The position numbers and the translations under genes are program-made. Below, in pieces: positions 7,538-15,107 of a stretch of 25,834 nt of DNA. The notes under the pieces were generated by a model, which was not told where the DNA came from, ran no database searches, and worked only from the letters and a program-made list of their open reading frames with translations. This stretch comes from an uncultured Actinomycetes bacterium (GTDB taxonomy: Bacteria; Actinomycetota; Acidimicrobiia; Acidimicrobiales; Acidimicrobilacustridaceae). The first letter of the stretch is position 1. Each line of letters opens with the position of its first letter. Location: positions 1 through 25,834 of the forward strand of contig CALBSE010000007.1 in NCBI GenBank assembly GCA_937927725.1, in the 5' to 3' direction.

Positions 7538-7822
7538 TCAGGCGCCAGCCTTCGCGGAAGCCTTGAGCTTTGCGCCGGCCGACACCTTGGCGGCGTTGGT
7601 GGCGGGAACGTTGATGGTCTCACCGGTCTGCGGGTTACGAGCGGTACGAGCCTTGCGGTGGGTCTGCTCGAAGCTGATGAAGCCCGGGAGCGTCAACTTC
7701 TCGGTGCCCTTGGCAACAACCTCGTGTGCGATGTCTTCAAACGACTTGAGAGTCTTCTCCACGTCGGCCTTGGTCTGGCCCGTCCGGTTCGAGATCTCGG
7801 CGATGAGTTCGCTCTTGGTCAT
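7538..7822 (-). CDS. hup: HU-type DNA-binding protein
   Basis: HU is a small dimeric nucleoid protein that bends DNA. The 94-residue sequence has the N-terminal MTKSELIAEI helix region, the GFISFEQTHRKARTARNP signature and the intercalating Pro64 in RNPQTG. The C-terminus is short (LKASAKAGA), so it lacks the long Lys/Ala tail of mycobacterial HupB. An AGGAGG ribosome binding site sits 5 nt before the ATG at 7822, the strongest in this part of the window. It is probably monocistronic: a terminator follows and a 208-bp gene-free leader region precedes it. Confidence 0.95.
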   Translation of the reverse strand: MTKSELIAEISNRTGQTKADVEKTLKSFEDIAHEVVAKGTEKLTLPGFISFEQTHRKARTARNPQTGETINVPATNAAKVSAGAKLKASAKAGA

Positions 7823-8030
7823 GACTTCCTCCTGTTGGCCCAGCCATGTGGCCCGGCACGGGTTGGCTTCCGGGTCGGCCCCCGGTCACCTTCGAACTCG
7901 GGCAGGACCGCCCGATGGGACTCAAGCATTGCGGCAGTTGGGCCGGAAATGGTGGATGGCAGCGGATTTTCCTGCATGACTATGCACTCGGTTGAATCAG
8001 TGCTGGTCAGGGACGAAAATGAGACGTCCG
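7823..8030. other. gene-free region upstream of HU
   Basis: This 208-bp stretch lies between the end of glbO and the HU start. It holds the HU ribosome binding site (AGGAGG at about 7827-7832 on the minus strand) and a G/C-rich section near 7850-7890 that could fold. I found no convincing TANNNT hexamer in the right place, so the HU promoter is not assigned. Confidence 0.4.
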
Positions 8031-8474
8031 TCACTCCGGCGAATTCATCATGAATTTGGCCGAATGGGCGAAATATCCCAGCATCGCGGCCTCGTCTTGG
8101 TCGCTCAGGGCGCCTGCCTCGACCTCAGCGCCCACGGCGTTGGCCATAACGCGGAACCAGGCCTCTCGTTCGGTCTCGCCGATCACATAGGGCTCATGGC
8201 GCATACGAAGCCGTGGGTGGCCTCGCTGCTCGCTGTAGGTCTGAGGACCGCCCCAGAACTGGGTGAGGAAGAGCCGAAGGCGCTCTCGGGCCCCATCGAG
8301 GTCGCTCTCGTCATACAGCGGAGCGAGCACGGGGTCGGCCATCGCACCTTCATAAAAACGGTCGACAAGGCGAGTGAAGAATTGCGGGTCGACCCGGTCG
8401 TAGAGCGGCTGTTCGAGCGGAATCTTTCGACGTTCGTTGTCGCCACCGGCTTCAGTGGCGTTTGCATCGGTCAT
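8031..8474 (-). CDS. glbO: truncated haemoglobin, group II (GlbO-like)
   Basis: This 147-residue protein binds haem and oxygen or nitric oxide. Residues diagnostic of group II globins are visible: B10 Tyr41 in DRFYEG, a Tyr54 at the CD1-like position in APLY, the FWGGPQTYSEQRGHPRLRMRH block with proximal His93, and G8 Trp106. It is very close to M. tuberculosis GlbO in this block. About 20 N-terminal residues precede the fold. The ATG at 8474 overlaps the trpA stop as ATGA, so it is co-translated at the end of the trp run, an unexpected place for a globin. Its true physiological role here is unknown. Confidence 0.93.
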   Translation of the reverse strand: MTDANATEAGGDNERRKIPLEQPLYDRVDPQFFTRLVDRFYEGAMADPVLAPLYDESDLDGARERLRLFLTQFWGGPQTYSEQRGHPRLRMRHEPYVIGETEREAWFRVMANAVGAEVEAGALSDQDEAAMLGYFAHSAKFMMNSPE

Positions 8475-9301
8475 GACTCGTCGAGGGCGGCACGCACTTC
8501 AGCGATGAACGCACCAGCGCCGGCGGGACCTTCGCCCTCGACGACGCGACGCATAAGCGCCGAACCGATGACGCAACCGTCAGCGACCTGACTGACCTCG
8601 GCGGCTTGTTGACCGTTCGATACGCCAACCCCAACGAGCACCGGCTTATCGGTGATTGCTTTGAGTCGACGAGCAATGACAAGCGATGACTCGGCCAGCG
8701 CATCGCGCTCGCCCGTCACACCGAGAAGACCGACCGCGTAGACGAAACCACGCGAACGAGCGACCACGCGGGGAAGGCGTTCGTCGGGTGCAGTCGGCGC
8801 GGCGAGCATCACGGTTTCGATTCCCGCTGGATCGGCTGCCGTTGCCCACGGGCCAACCTCTTCAAGCGGAAGATCAGGAAGGATCGCCGCACGCACGCCG
8901 GCTTCGTACATCAACGACGCAAATCGTTCGTGACCCATATGGAACGCAAGGTTGTAATAGGTCATGACGGCAAGCGGAACACCAGCATCGATCGTGCGCA
9001 GTGTGTCGAGCACCGTGACGGGACTGGCTCCGTCGCGCAATGCCAGTTCGCTGGCTTCCTGAATGATTGGACCGTCCATGACCGGGTCAGAGAACGGAAT
9101 GCCGATTTCAATCGCATCGGCACCAGCGTCGGCGACAGCGCGAACAACATCGGGCCATTCGTCGTGAAGGCCGCCAGTGACATAGGCAACCAACAACTTG
9201 CGACCAGTATCGCGAGTGGCACGCAGTGACCGTTCGAACTCCCCTGGCTCCGATGGCGCGTCGGGAATTGTCAGACCTTCTTCGGCAAGAGTTGGACTCA
9301 T
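8471..9301 (-). CDS. trpA: tryptophan synthase alpha chain
   Basis: TrpA cleaves indole-3-glycerol phosphate and passes indole to TrpB through a tunnel. The ATG at 9301 overlaps the trpB stop (ATGA) and gives 276 residues, normal length; a longer reading would run into trpB. Catalytic Glu65 and Asp76 lie in DAIEIGIPFSDPVMDGP. The phosphate-binding end VGVGVSNGQQAAEV and VIGSAL are typical. The segment after beta-strand 1 reads YVTGGLHDE where the family usually has TxGDP, a minor deviation next to the active-site loop. It is the last biosynthetic gene of the trp run. Confidence 0.95.
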   Translation of the reverse strand: MSPTLAEEGLTIPDAPSEPGEFERSLRATRDTGRKLLVAYVTGGLHDEWPDVVRAVADAGADAIEIGIPFSDPVMDGPIIQEASELALRDGASPVTVLDTLRTIDAGVPLAVMTYYNLAFHMGHERFASLMYEAGVRAAILPDLPLEEVGPWATAADPAGIETVMLAAPTAPDERLPRVVARSRGFVYAVGLLGVTGERDALAESSLVIARRLKAITDKPVLVGVGVSNGQQAAEVSQVADGCVIGSALMRRVVEGEGPAGAGAFIAEVRAALDES

Positions 9302-10455
9302 CCGAGAATTTCCATCATCTGACCGACGTCTTTGTCGCCGCGGCCAGACATGTTCAGTAGCACCGTCTTTCCAGCAAGCTTCGCTCGGTCGCGACTGATC
9401 CAAGCCAAAGCGTGAGCTGGTTCGAGCGCCGGAATGATGCCTTCGGTGCGGCTGAGAAGTTGGAACGCGGCGATGACTTCGTCATCGGTGACCTGTTCGT
9501 AACGAGCACGACCGATTGAGGAAAGGTGTGAATGCTCAGGACCAACGCCGGGATAATCAAGACCCGCAGAAATTGAGTGAGCTTCTTGTACCTGACCGAA
9601 TTCGTCCTGCATGAGATAGCTTTTCATGCCGTGGACAACGCCGGGCACGCCACGGCCAACCGCAGCACCACCGGCAGGTTCAACGCCCACAAGTTCGGCG
9701 GTCGTGTCGGCAAAGCCGCTGAAGATGCCAATGGCATTTGATCCGCCGCCAACACATGCGGTGACGACATCGGGAATTTCGTTGTCGAGCAACTTGGCGC
9801 ACTGTTCGCGAGATTCCTTGCCAATGACGGTGTGGAATTCGCGGACCATCCACGGGTACGGGTGTGGACCCATGACCGAACCAAGGCAGTAATGCGTGTT
9901 TTCAACAGTGGCGACCCAGTCGCGCATGGCTTCGTTCACTGCATCTTTGAGTGTGCGACTACCTGACATGGCTGGAACAACTTCAGCGCCGAGCAAGCGC
10001 ATACGAAACACATTGAGTGCCTGGCGTTCCATGTCGACTTCGCCCATGAAGACCTTGCATTCCATGCCCATGAGCGCTGCAGCTGTTGCTGACGCGACGC
10101 CATGCTGTCCGGCGCCGGTTTCGGCAACAAGGCGGGTCTTGCCCATGCGCTTGGCAAGGAGTGCCTGACCAAGCACATTGTTGATCTTGTGCGAACCGGT
10201 GTGGTTGAGGTCTTCGCGCTTGAGAAGCACGCGCACGCCGAGTTCGGCGGACAGACGGTGACATTCAGTGATCGGCGATGGACGGCCGGCGTAGTCGGCA
10301 AGCAACCCGTCGAGTTCGTCGCGGAATGATTGATCGGCCCACGCCTCACGGAACGCGGCTTCGAGTTCCTGACAGGCCGGTACAAGAGTCTCGGGCACAT
10401 AGCGCCCTCCGAACTCTCCGAAGCGACCGCTTGATGATGGCTCGGGCAGTGACAT
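9298..10455 (-). CDS. trpB: tryptophan synthase beta chain, TrpB1 type
   Basis: TrpB joins indole and serine with pyridoxal phosphate. The ATG at 10455 gives 385 residues, starting MSLPEPSSSGRFGEFGGRYV; the FGGRYVPETL entrance motif is standard for TrpB1. The PLP lysine is K90 in HTGSHKINN and the catalytic Glu112 is in ETGAGQHG. The GGGSNAIG phosphate loop and the C-terminal MSGRGDKD are intact. It overlaps trpA and begins 10 bp after trpF. TAGCCT lies 7 nt before the ATG but coincides with the trpF stop, so I do not count it as a promoter. It pairs with trpA here; a second, different trpB lies upstream. Confidence 0.96.
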   Translation of the reverse strand: MSLPEPSSSGRFGEFGGRYVPETLVPACQELEAAFREAWADQSFRDELDGLLADYAGRPSPITECHRLSAELGVRVLLKREDLNHTGSHKINNVLGQALLAKRMGKTRLVAETGAGQHGVASATAAALMGMECKVFMGEVDMERQALNVFRMRLLGAEVVPAMSGSRTLKDAVNEAMRDWVATVENTHYCLGSVMGPHPYPWMVREFHTVIGKESREQCAKLLDNEIPDVVTACVGGGSNAIGIFSGFADTTAELVGVEPAGGAAVGRGVPGVVHGMKSYLMQDEFGQVQEAHSISAGLDYPGVGPEHSHLSSIGRARYEQVTDDEVIAAFQLLSRTEGIIPALEPAHALAWISRDRAKLAGKTVLLNMSGRGDKDVGQMMEILG

Positions 10456-10465
10456 AGAGATGAGG

Positions 10466-11098
10466 CTACGCCGGGCCCGGGTCGGTAGAGAACTCGGAAA
10501 GCGCATCTCTCGAACTCGTTAGGAATGCAGCGAGCGCTTCGGGATCTTTGCGGCCAGGCGCGGCCTCGACTCCACTCACGGCATCGACACCCCAAGGGCG
10601 GACCCGCTTGACCGCTTCGGCGACATTCGCAGCATTCAGGCCGCCGGCGAGGATCACCCGGTGACGTTGGGGCAGGTCGGCGATTCGGGACCAGTCGAAG
10701 GTTTCGCCCGAGCCCGGAGTTGGTGAATCGAGCAGTACCGCATCGATCGGATACTCATCGATGCGTGCGAGACGGGGATCATCGGCAGTGAAGACCTGCA
10801 CGAGGAACGGAACAGTGCTGCGCAAAGCCTGCGCCACCTCTGGACCTTCAGCACCGTGCAACTGCACGCCCGTGAGCCCGGTGGCGTTCACGATTTCGAG
10901 GATGCGTTCGGCGGACTCGTTGCGAAAGACGCCAACCGAAATCGTTTCGGACGGGAGTTGCGGAATGATCGCCGAAACCGTCGCGACATCGACCTGACGT
11001 TTTGACTCGGCAAAAATGAAGCCAAGCGCGTCGGCGCCGAGGGACACTGCAAGCAGTGCGTCCTCGGCGCTCGTTGTTCCGCAGATCTTAATGAACAC
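10466..11098 (-). CDS. trpF: phosphoribosylanthranilate isomerase
   Basis: TrpF isomerises phosphoribosylanthranilate in the third tryptophan step. The 210-residue barrel has the general base Cys6 in KICGTT and general acid Asp124 in LLDSP. The AGGLNAANV and VSGVEAAPGRKD phosphate-site motifs are present. Many actinobacteria lack TrpF and use the dual enzyme PriA, so a dedicated TrpF is worth noting. The start is GTG at 11098, 6 nt after a TAGCGT hexamer and without a ribosome binding site, so an internal leaderless promoter may drive trpF-trpB-trpA-glbO separately from the upstream genes. Confidence 0.94.
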   Translation of the reverse strand: MFIKICGTTSAEDALLAVSLGADALGFIFAESKRQVDVATVSAIIPQLPSETISVGVFRNESAERILEIVNATGLTGVQLHGAEGPEVAQALRSTVPFLVQVFTADDPRLARIDEYPIDAVLLDSPTPGSGETFDWSRIADLPQRHRVILAGGLNAANVAEAVKRVRPWGVDAVSGVEAAPGRKDPEALAAFLTSSRDALSEFSTDPGPA

Positions 11099-11104
11099 GC
11101 CGCG

Positions 11105-11110
11105 ACGCTA
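11105..11110 (-). promoter_or_regulatory. putative leaderless -10 element for trpF
   Basis: Minus-strand TAGCGT, within the 10-mer CCGCTAGCGT, ends 6 nt before the trpF GTG. The same 10-mer precedes hisI and hisD. Confidence 0.5.
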
Positions 11111-11155
11111 GCGGCGCGACGTGTCCATCACGCGATCAATTGTTCGGCCTGAAAC

Positions 11156-12409
11156 TCAGGCGTCGACCATGCGACCGCTGAGGTACTCGTCGTACGCAGC
11201 AAGATCGAGGTGACCATGTCCGCAGTAATTGAAGAGAATGACCTTCTCTTCGCCTGATTCCTTGGCGGCAAGCGCTTCGTCGATGGCAACGGCGATGCCG
11301 TGACCACATTCGGGAGCTGGGACCTTGCCTTCGGCGTTGGCGAACTTGATCGCGGCGTCGAACACCTTGCCCTGGTTGATGGCAACGGCTTCCATGCGAC
11401 CCTCGTGTACGAGCTTTGAGACAATCGGAGAATCGCCGTGGTAGCGAAGGCCACCTGCGTGAATCGACGGTGGCATGAAATCGGCGCCAAGTGTGTACAT
11501 CGGCATGAGCGGAGTCATGCCAGCGACATCGCCGAAGTCGTACTCGAAACGACCCTGAGTGAGGGTCGGACATGACGACGGTTCCACAGCGACAAGGCGA
11601 ACGCTTTCGTCGGGAACAAACGGGAACGCGATGCCACCGAGGTTCGAGCCGCCACCACACGGAGCGATAACGACATCGGGAAGTTCCTCGCCCGCGGCAC
11701 GAAGCTGATCGCGTGCTTCAAGACCGATAACGGTCTGATGAAGAAGCACATGATTGAGCACTGAACCGAGCGCATAATGCGAGTCGTCGCGCTGCACACA
11801 GTCGCGAACCGCATCCGAGATAGCCGCGCCGAGCGAACCGGGATTCGAAGGATCGTCGATCGGTGACGGAACGACGTCGCCACCCCACACCTGCATCATG
11901 ATCTTGCGGTACGGCTTCTGTTCGAATGACGCGCGCACCATGTAGACCATGCACTCCATATCGAACTGTGCGGTTGCAAAGGAAAGCGCAGTACCCCACT
12001 GGCCCGCACCAGTTTCGGTGGTGAGACGATTAATGCCTTCCATCTTGTTGTAATAGGCCTGCGGCACGGCGGTGTTCGGCTTATGCGAACCAGCCGGTGA
12101 AACCGATTCGTCCTTGAAGTAAATGCGAGCGGGCGTATCGAGCATCTTCTCAAGTCGCTCAGCGCGAACGAGTGGCGTCGGACGCCAGAGCCGAAGAATG
12201 TCGAGAACAGGGCCGGGGATGTCGATCCACGGCTCCGGCGACATTTCTTGCATGATCAGTTCCATCGGGAACAGCGGTGCAAGATCGTCAGGCGTGACGG
12301 GCTCACGGGTTCCGGGATGAAGCGGCGGATCCATCGGCGTCGCCAATCGCGGAAGGATGTTGAACCACGCCGAGGGCATCTCGGATTCGGACATGTTGAA
12401 GCGGGTCAT
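11156..12409 (-). CDS. trpB2: tryptophan synthase beta-like protein, TrpB2 type
   Basis: This 417-residue PLP enzyme is a distant TrpB paralogue. The PLP lysine is K110 in PAGSHKPNTA and the catalytic Glu132 is in ETGAGQWG; APCGGGSNLGG is the phosphate loop. The long N-terminus (MDPPLHPGTREPVTPDDLAPLFP), the GRPTPL-like RPTPLVRAERLE and HAGGLRYHGDSP are marks of the TrpB2 group, whose members lack the TrpA contact features of TrpB1. Family members have been studied as indole-salvage or stand-alone synthases. Here it lies inside the trp run between trpC and trpF. It has its own AAGGGGAG ribosome binding site before the ATG at 12409. Its specific role beside TrpB1 is not known. Confidence 0.9.
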   Translation of the reverse strand: MTRFNMSESEMPSAWFNILPRLATPMDPPLHPGTREPVTPDDLAPLFPMELIMQEMSPEPWIDIPGPVLDILRLWRPTPLVRAERLEKMLDTPARIYFKDESVSPAGSHKPNTAVPQAYYNKMEGINRLTTETGAGQWGTALSFATAQFDMECMVYMVRASFEQKPYRKIMMQVWGGDVVPSPIDDPSNPGSLGAAISDAVRDCVQRDDSHYALGSVLNHVLLHQTVIGLEARDQLRAAGEELPDVVIAPCGGGSNLGGIAFPFVPDESVRLVAVEPSSCPTLTQGRFEYDFGDVAGMTPLMPMYTLGADFMPPSIHAGGLRYHGDSPIVSKLVHEGRMEAVAINQGKVFDAAIKFANAEGKVPAPECGHGIAVAIDEALAAKESGEEKVILFNYCGHGHLDLAAYDEYLSGRMVDA

Positions 12410-12444
12410 TGTGACTCCCCTTGTCTCGTTGTACGGCGCCGATC

Positions 12445-13239
12445 CTATGACCGGCGAGCACTCCGAAGGGCGGCAACTCCGCCCTCGGGATCGCCCGAGG
12501 TCACGAGGTGCTCGCCCACAAGCACCGCGTGGTAGCCCGCTCCTGCCAGCACGGCTGCATCGGCGGGGCCCGTGATGCCAGATTCGGCTACTCGCACAAC
12601 TCCCGCTGGCATTTGCGGAGCCATGCGCACCGCTCGTTCGGTGTCCACGGCGAAGGTCACGAGGTCTCGCTGGTTCACGCCGATGAGATCAGCACCTGCA
12701 GCAACGGCACGATCAAGTTCTGCTTCGTCGTGAATTTCGACAAGCGCATCGAACCCAATTGCGCGAGACAATTTCAGAAACGATTCGAGTTCGGCTTGGT
12801 CGAGAGCAGCGGCGATGAGCAACACGCAGTCGGCTCCCATGATGCGGGCATCACACACGTCGCGAGCGCTGACGGTGAAGTCCTTACGCAAGACCGGTAG
12901 TGCGCACGCGGCGCGAGCAGCAACCAGATCTTCGATTGATCCCCCAAAGAAGTCGACATCGGTGAGCACGGACAAACATGCAGCACCGCCACGTTCGTAC
13001 CGACGGGCCAGTTCTACGGGATCGAGACCGGGGGCAAGGTCGCCTTTCGATGGCGAACGGCGTTTGATCTCGGAAATAACTGCGATGTCTCCTGATGCCG
13101 CAACCGATTCGAGCGCAGCACGAAAGCCACGAGTAGGAGCGACGGACATCGCCCGCTCGACAAGTTCGTCGAACGGGCGATCGTCGCGAGCCGCAACCTC
13201 TCGGTGCGCCTCAAGAATGCGGTCGAGATAGGTGGTCAG
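12445..13239 (-). CDS. trpC: indole-3-glycerol-phosphate synthase with CTG start
   Basis: TrpC closes the indole ring in the fourth tryptophan step. Motifs SEIKRRSPSKG, LTDVDFFGG, LRKDF, ADCVLLIAAAL, VGVNQRDL and RVAESGI cover the whole barrel. The first ATG in frame (13149) would remove about 30 residues that read TTYLDRILEAHREVAARDD, the conserved N-terminal helix. In-frame TAA lies 21 nt above this helix, and the only start-like codon between is CTG at 13239. It overlaps the preceding gene's TGA as CTGA, copying the ATGA/GTGA couplings nearby, with AAAGGG 9 nt upstream. That gives 264 residues, normal for TrpC. Function is firm; the CTG start is a strong inference. Confidence 0.93.
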   Translation of the reverse strand: MTTYLDRILEAHREVAARDDRPFDELVERAMSVAPTRGFRAALESVAASGDIAVISEIKRRSPSKGDLAPGLDPVELARRYERGGAACLSVLTDVDFFGGSIEDLVAARAACALPVLRKDFTVSARDVCDARIMGADCVLLIAAALDQAELESFLKLSRAIGFDALVEIHDEAELDRAVAAGADLIGVNQRDLVTFAVDTERAVRMAPQMPAGVVRVAESGITGPADAAVLAGAGYHAVLVGEHLVTSGDPEGGVAALRSARRS

Positions 13240-13550
13240 TTTGGAAGACCCTTTGCGTTACCCGTTGGCGTCGACATCACCATCATCGGCGGTTCGGCCA
13301 TGAGGTCACCGAGTTTGCCGAAGAGTTCCTTCATCGCGTCGGAACCACCGTGCACGCCAAGCGCCTCGCCATCGGAGTAGAGCTCGAAGATCCAGACGGC
13401 GTTTTCGTCACCGGCATCGCGGTGGAACGAGTACACGAGTGTGCCGGGCTCGTTGGCAACGACAGGAAGCATCGTTTCAAGAGCGGCGACGCCTTCGTCA
13501 CGCTTGCCAGGCTGGAACACCATCTTTACGAACAGCGAAGTCTGAGTCAT
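13236..13550 (-). CDS. small ABM-family (antibiotic biosynthesis monooxygenase-like) protein
   Basis: The ATG at 13550 gives a 104-residue protein with the ABM ferredoxin-like fold pattern: SLFVKMVFQPGKRDE, then a helix with EGVAALETMLPVV, then EPGTLVYSFHRD and a VWIFELYSDGEAL strand. Such proteins act as cofactor-free quinol monooxygenases or are of unknown substrate. A conserved His near HGGSDAMKELF is present. A TAAGGT hexamer ends 8 nt before the start, so it may have its own leaderless transcript. It lies between a J-domain gene and trpC, and its TGA overlaps the trpC CTG. The substrate cannot be inferred from position. Confidence 0.75.
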   Translation of the reverse strand: MTQTSLFVKMVFQPGKRDEGVAALETMLPVVANEPGTLVYSFHRDAGDENAVWIFELYSDGEALGVHGGSDAMKELFGKLGDLMAEPPMMVMSTPTGNAKGLPN

Positions 13551-13558
13551 GGGCGCAG

Positions 13559-13564
13559 ACCTTA
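13559..13564 (-). promoter_or_regulatory. putative leaderless -10 element for the ABM gene
   Basis: Minus-strand TAAGGT ends 8 nt before the ATG at 13550 and sits in the 23-bp gap after the J-domain gene. It would give an internal start within the run toward trpC. Confidence 0.4.
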
Positions 13565-13573
13565 GGCCAACCG

Positions 13574-14116
13574 CTAGCGATCGCGCTCCGCCCGGATGCT
13601 GCGAGAGATCGCTACGGCCGGGGCGGCGAGGAACCCAAGAAGAGCGAGCACGAGACCAACCAGGCCGACGGCGATGAGGAACGGGAGGTTCACAATCACT
13701 CCAAGAATCACGCCGAGGAGGCCTCCGAAGAAACACACGACCGGGGCCATCTGCACAGAACGGGAGACCTCGGTGCCTTCGACGCCGACATCGTCGATGA
13801 GGCGCGGATCAATCTCGTCGTCGCCGTCATCGAAGGGCACGAAGTCGTACCGGCCCGGAACGGGAGTACCCGTCGCAACCGGGTCGGGCTGAGTCAGACG
13901 CATACGTTCGTCGTGAGCCCGGCGCCGTTCGGGATCGCCGAGCACCTCCCATGCCTCGTTGATCGACTGCATTTCACGTTCGTTCTTCAACCGGTCGGCG
14001 TCATTGGTGTGGAAGTCGGGATGATGAACTCGCGCCAATTTGAGGTACGCGGTTCGAATCTCAGCGGCGCTCGAGGTGGGCGTCACCCCGAGTCGATCGT
14101 AAAGAGGATCGGCCAT
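13574..14116 (-). CDS. J-domain membrane protein
   Basis: The 180-residue protein starts with a J domain (about 1-70) with the HPD tripeptide at 32-34, which stimulates Hsp70 ATPase activity. There is no Gly/Phe region, zinc finger or substrate domain of a full DnaJ. A short acidic linker (DDGDDEIDPRLIDD) leads to two probable membrane helices between about 124 and 170 (MAPVVCFFGGLLGVILG..., then FLIAVGLVGLVLALLGF). The layout suggests a membrane-anchored co-chaperone that recruits DnaK to the inner face. The client is unknown. It lies 6 bp after ygfZ in the same run. It is not dnaJ itself. Confidence 0.85.
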   Translation of the reverse strand: MADPLYDRLGVTPTSSAAEIRTAYLKLARVHHPDFHTNDADRLKNEREMQSINEAWEVLGDPERRRAHDERMRLTQPDPVATGTPVPGRYDFVPFDDGDDEIDPRLIDDVGVEGTEVSRSVQMAPVVCFFGGLLGVILGVIVNLPFLIAVGLVGLVLALLGFLAAPAVAISRSIRAERDR

Positions 14117-14122
14117 GACGAG

Positions 14123-15091
14123 TTAGCGAACCGAACCCGGCTCGACGGCTCGAGCGCCGAATTCCAGTGAGCCACTGCGCACAACAACTTGCGTGTCGGT
14201 AACGACTGCTCGTCCAACACGAGCCAAAGCGAGTGCAGGAAGTTCAGGACTCAACGATTGAGCAACGCTTGTGATGGTTCCGACTGAAGCGCCGTCGAGG
14301 GTGACGTCGTCGCCGACGCCAGCATCGCCCTCGAGGACAAGCAGCCGGATCGGATGAGGAACGTTGTTTCCACGGCTATCGATTCGGGCCACAAGTTCCT
14401 GACCGGTGTAGCAGCCCTTCGTGAAACTCACCGACGCGTCAATGACCCAGGCACCGGCTTCGCCAGGAATGGTTTCCTCGGTGAGTTCGCGACCCATTGT
14501 CGGGAGGGCGTGGGCGATCCGATATCGGTTGATTGCTTCTGGCGCGACCGCGTTGTCATTCGAAGCGACAACGTCTTCAGAAGTCGCTTCGACAAAGAGT
14601 TCGTCGCGGCCCGCGACCAGCGGACCAACTGCGGTTGCGATGAGTGCACCTTCGACTGCGTCGGCTCCGAGGCGGACCAGCGAGGAGTTCCAGCGATGTT
14701 GCACCAGTGCACAACGCCGCGGTTCGGCGATCGTTGCTTTGGTTCGCAACAGGAACCGCTTCAATCGGGTGAGAACGACATCGCCATAACCAGGATCGGT
14801 TTCGAGAAAATAGTTCTCGGCATCAACGCGATGAACACGCAACCATGAATCGACTTTTCCGGTGGGAGCTAAAAGGAACGACCACGCGCTGTCGCCGATC
14901 ATGGCGACAACGTCTTGACTCAGTTGCCCCTGCAGGTACCGAGCAGCATCGGGACCGGTCACTTCGAGAACATCGCGATCGACAACAGCTACGCCCCCAG
15001 AGCCTTGCAACGACTCGTAGTCGGCGATGATTTGGTCGATTGACGTTGCGTTCACGCCCGTGAGTGTCGCACCTTCGCCGGCCAATTGCAC
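14123..15091 (-). CDS. ygfZ: tRNA-modifying/Fe-S repair folate-binding protein, YgfZ family
   Basis: YgfZ proteins are folate-binding relatives of the glycine-cleavage T protein that help maintain iron-sulfur enzymes. The signature KGCYTGQE is at 225-232 with Cys227. The N-terminal part has DVLEVTGPDAARYLQGQLSQD, the usual entrance of the fold, and the length of 322 is normal. The start is not certain: GTG at 15091 is 16 bp past the trpE stop, but GTG at 15055 also fits; neither has a clear ribosome binding site. It follows trpE and precedes the J-domain gene. Its presence in a trp run has no obvious pathway logic. Confidence 0.9.
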   Translation of the reverse strand: MQLAGEGATLTGVNATSIDQIIADYESLQGSGGVAVVDRDVLEVTGPDAARYLQGQLSQDVVAMIGDSAWSFLLAPTGKVDSWLRVHRVDAENYFLETDPGYGDVVLTRLKRFLLRTKATIAEPRRCALVQHRWNSSLVRLGADAVEGALIATAVGPLVAGRDELFVEATSEDVVASNDNAVAPEAINRYRIAHALPTMGRELTEETIPGEAGAWVIDASVSFTKGCYTGQELVARIDSRGNNVPHPIRLLVLEGDAGVGDDVTLDGASVGTITSVAQSLSPELPALALARVGRAVVTDTQVVVRSGSLEFGARAVEPGSVR

Positions 15092-15107
15092 CAGCAGCGG
15101 GAATGAA

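Noticed and set aside
7119..7979. A 286-codon open frame on the plus strand
   Set aside because: It is antisense to bcp and HU, which have clear motifs, and runs through a terminator. The translation has no recognisable domain.
8042..8056. AATTCAT-C-ATGAATT palindrome near the glbO stop
   Set aside because: It encodes the conserved end of the globin (KFMMNS) and has no U-run; likely coding chance.
10456..10465. TAGCCT 7 nt before trpB as a further leaderless promoter
   Set aside because: The TAG is the trpF stop codon, so the match is expected by chance and trpB can be translated from the trpF transcript.
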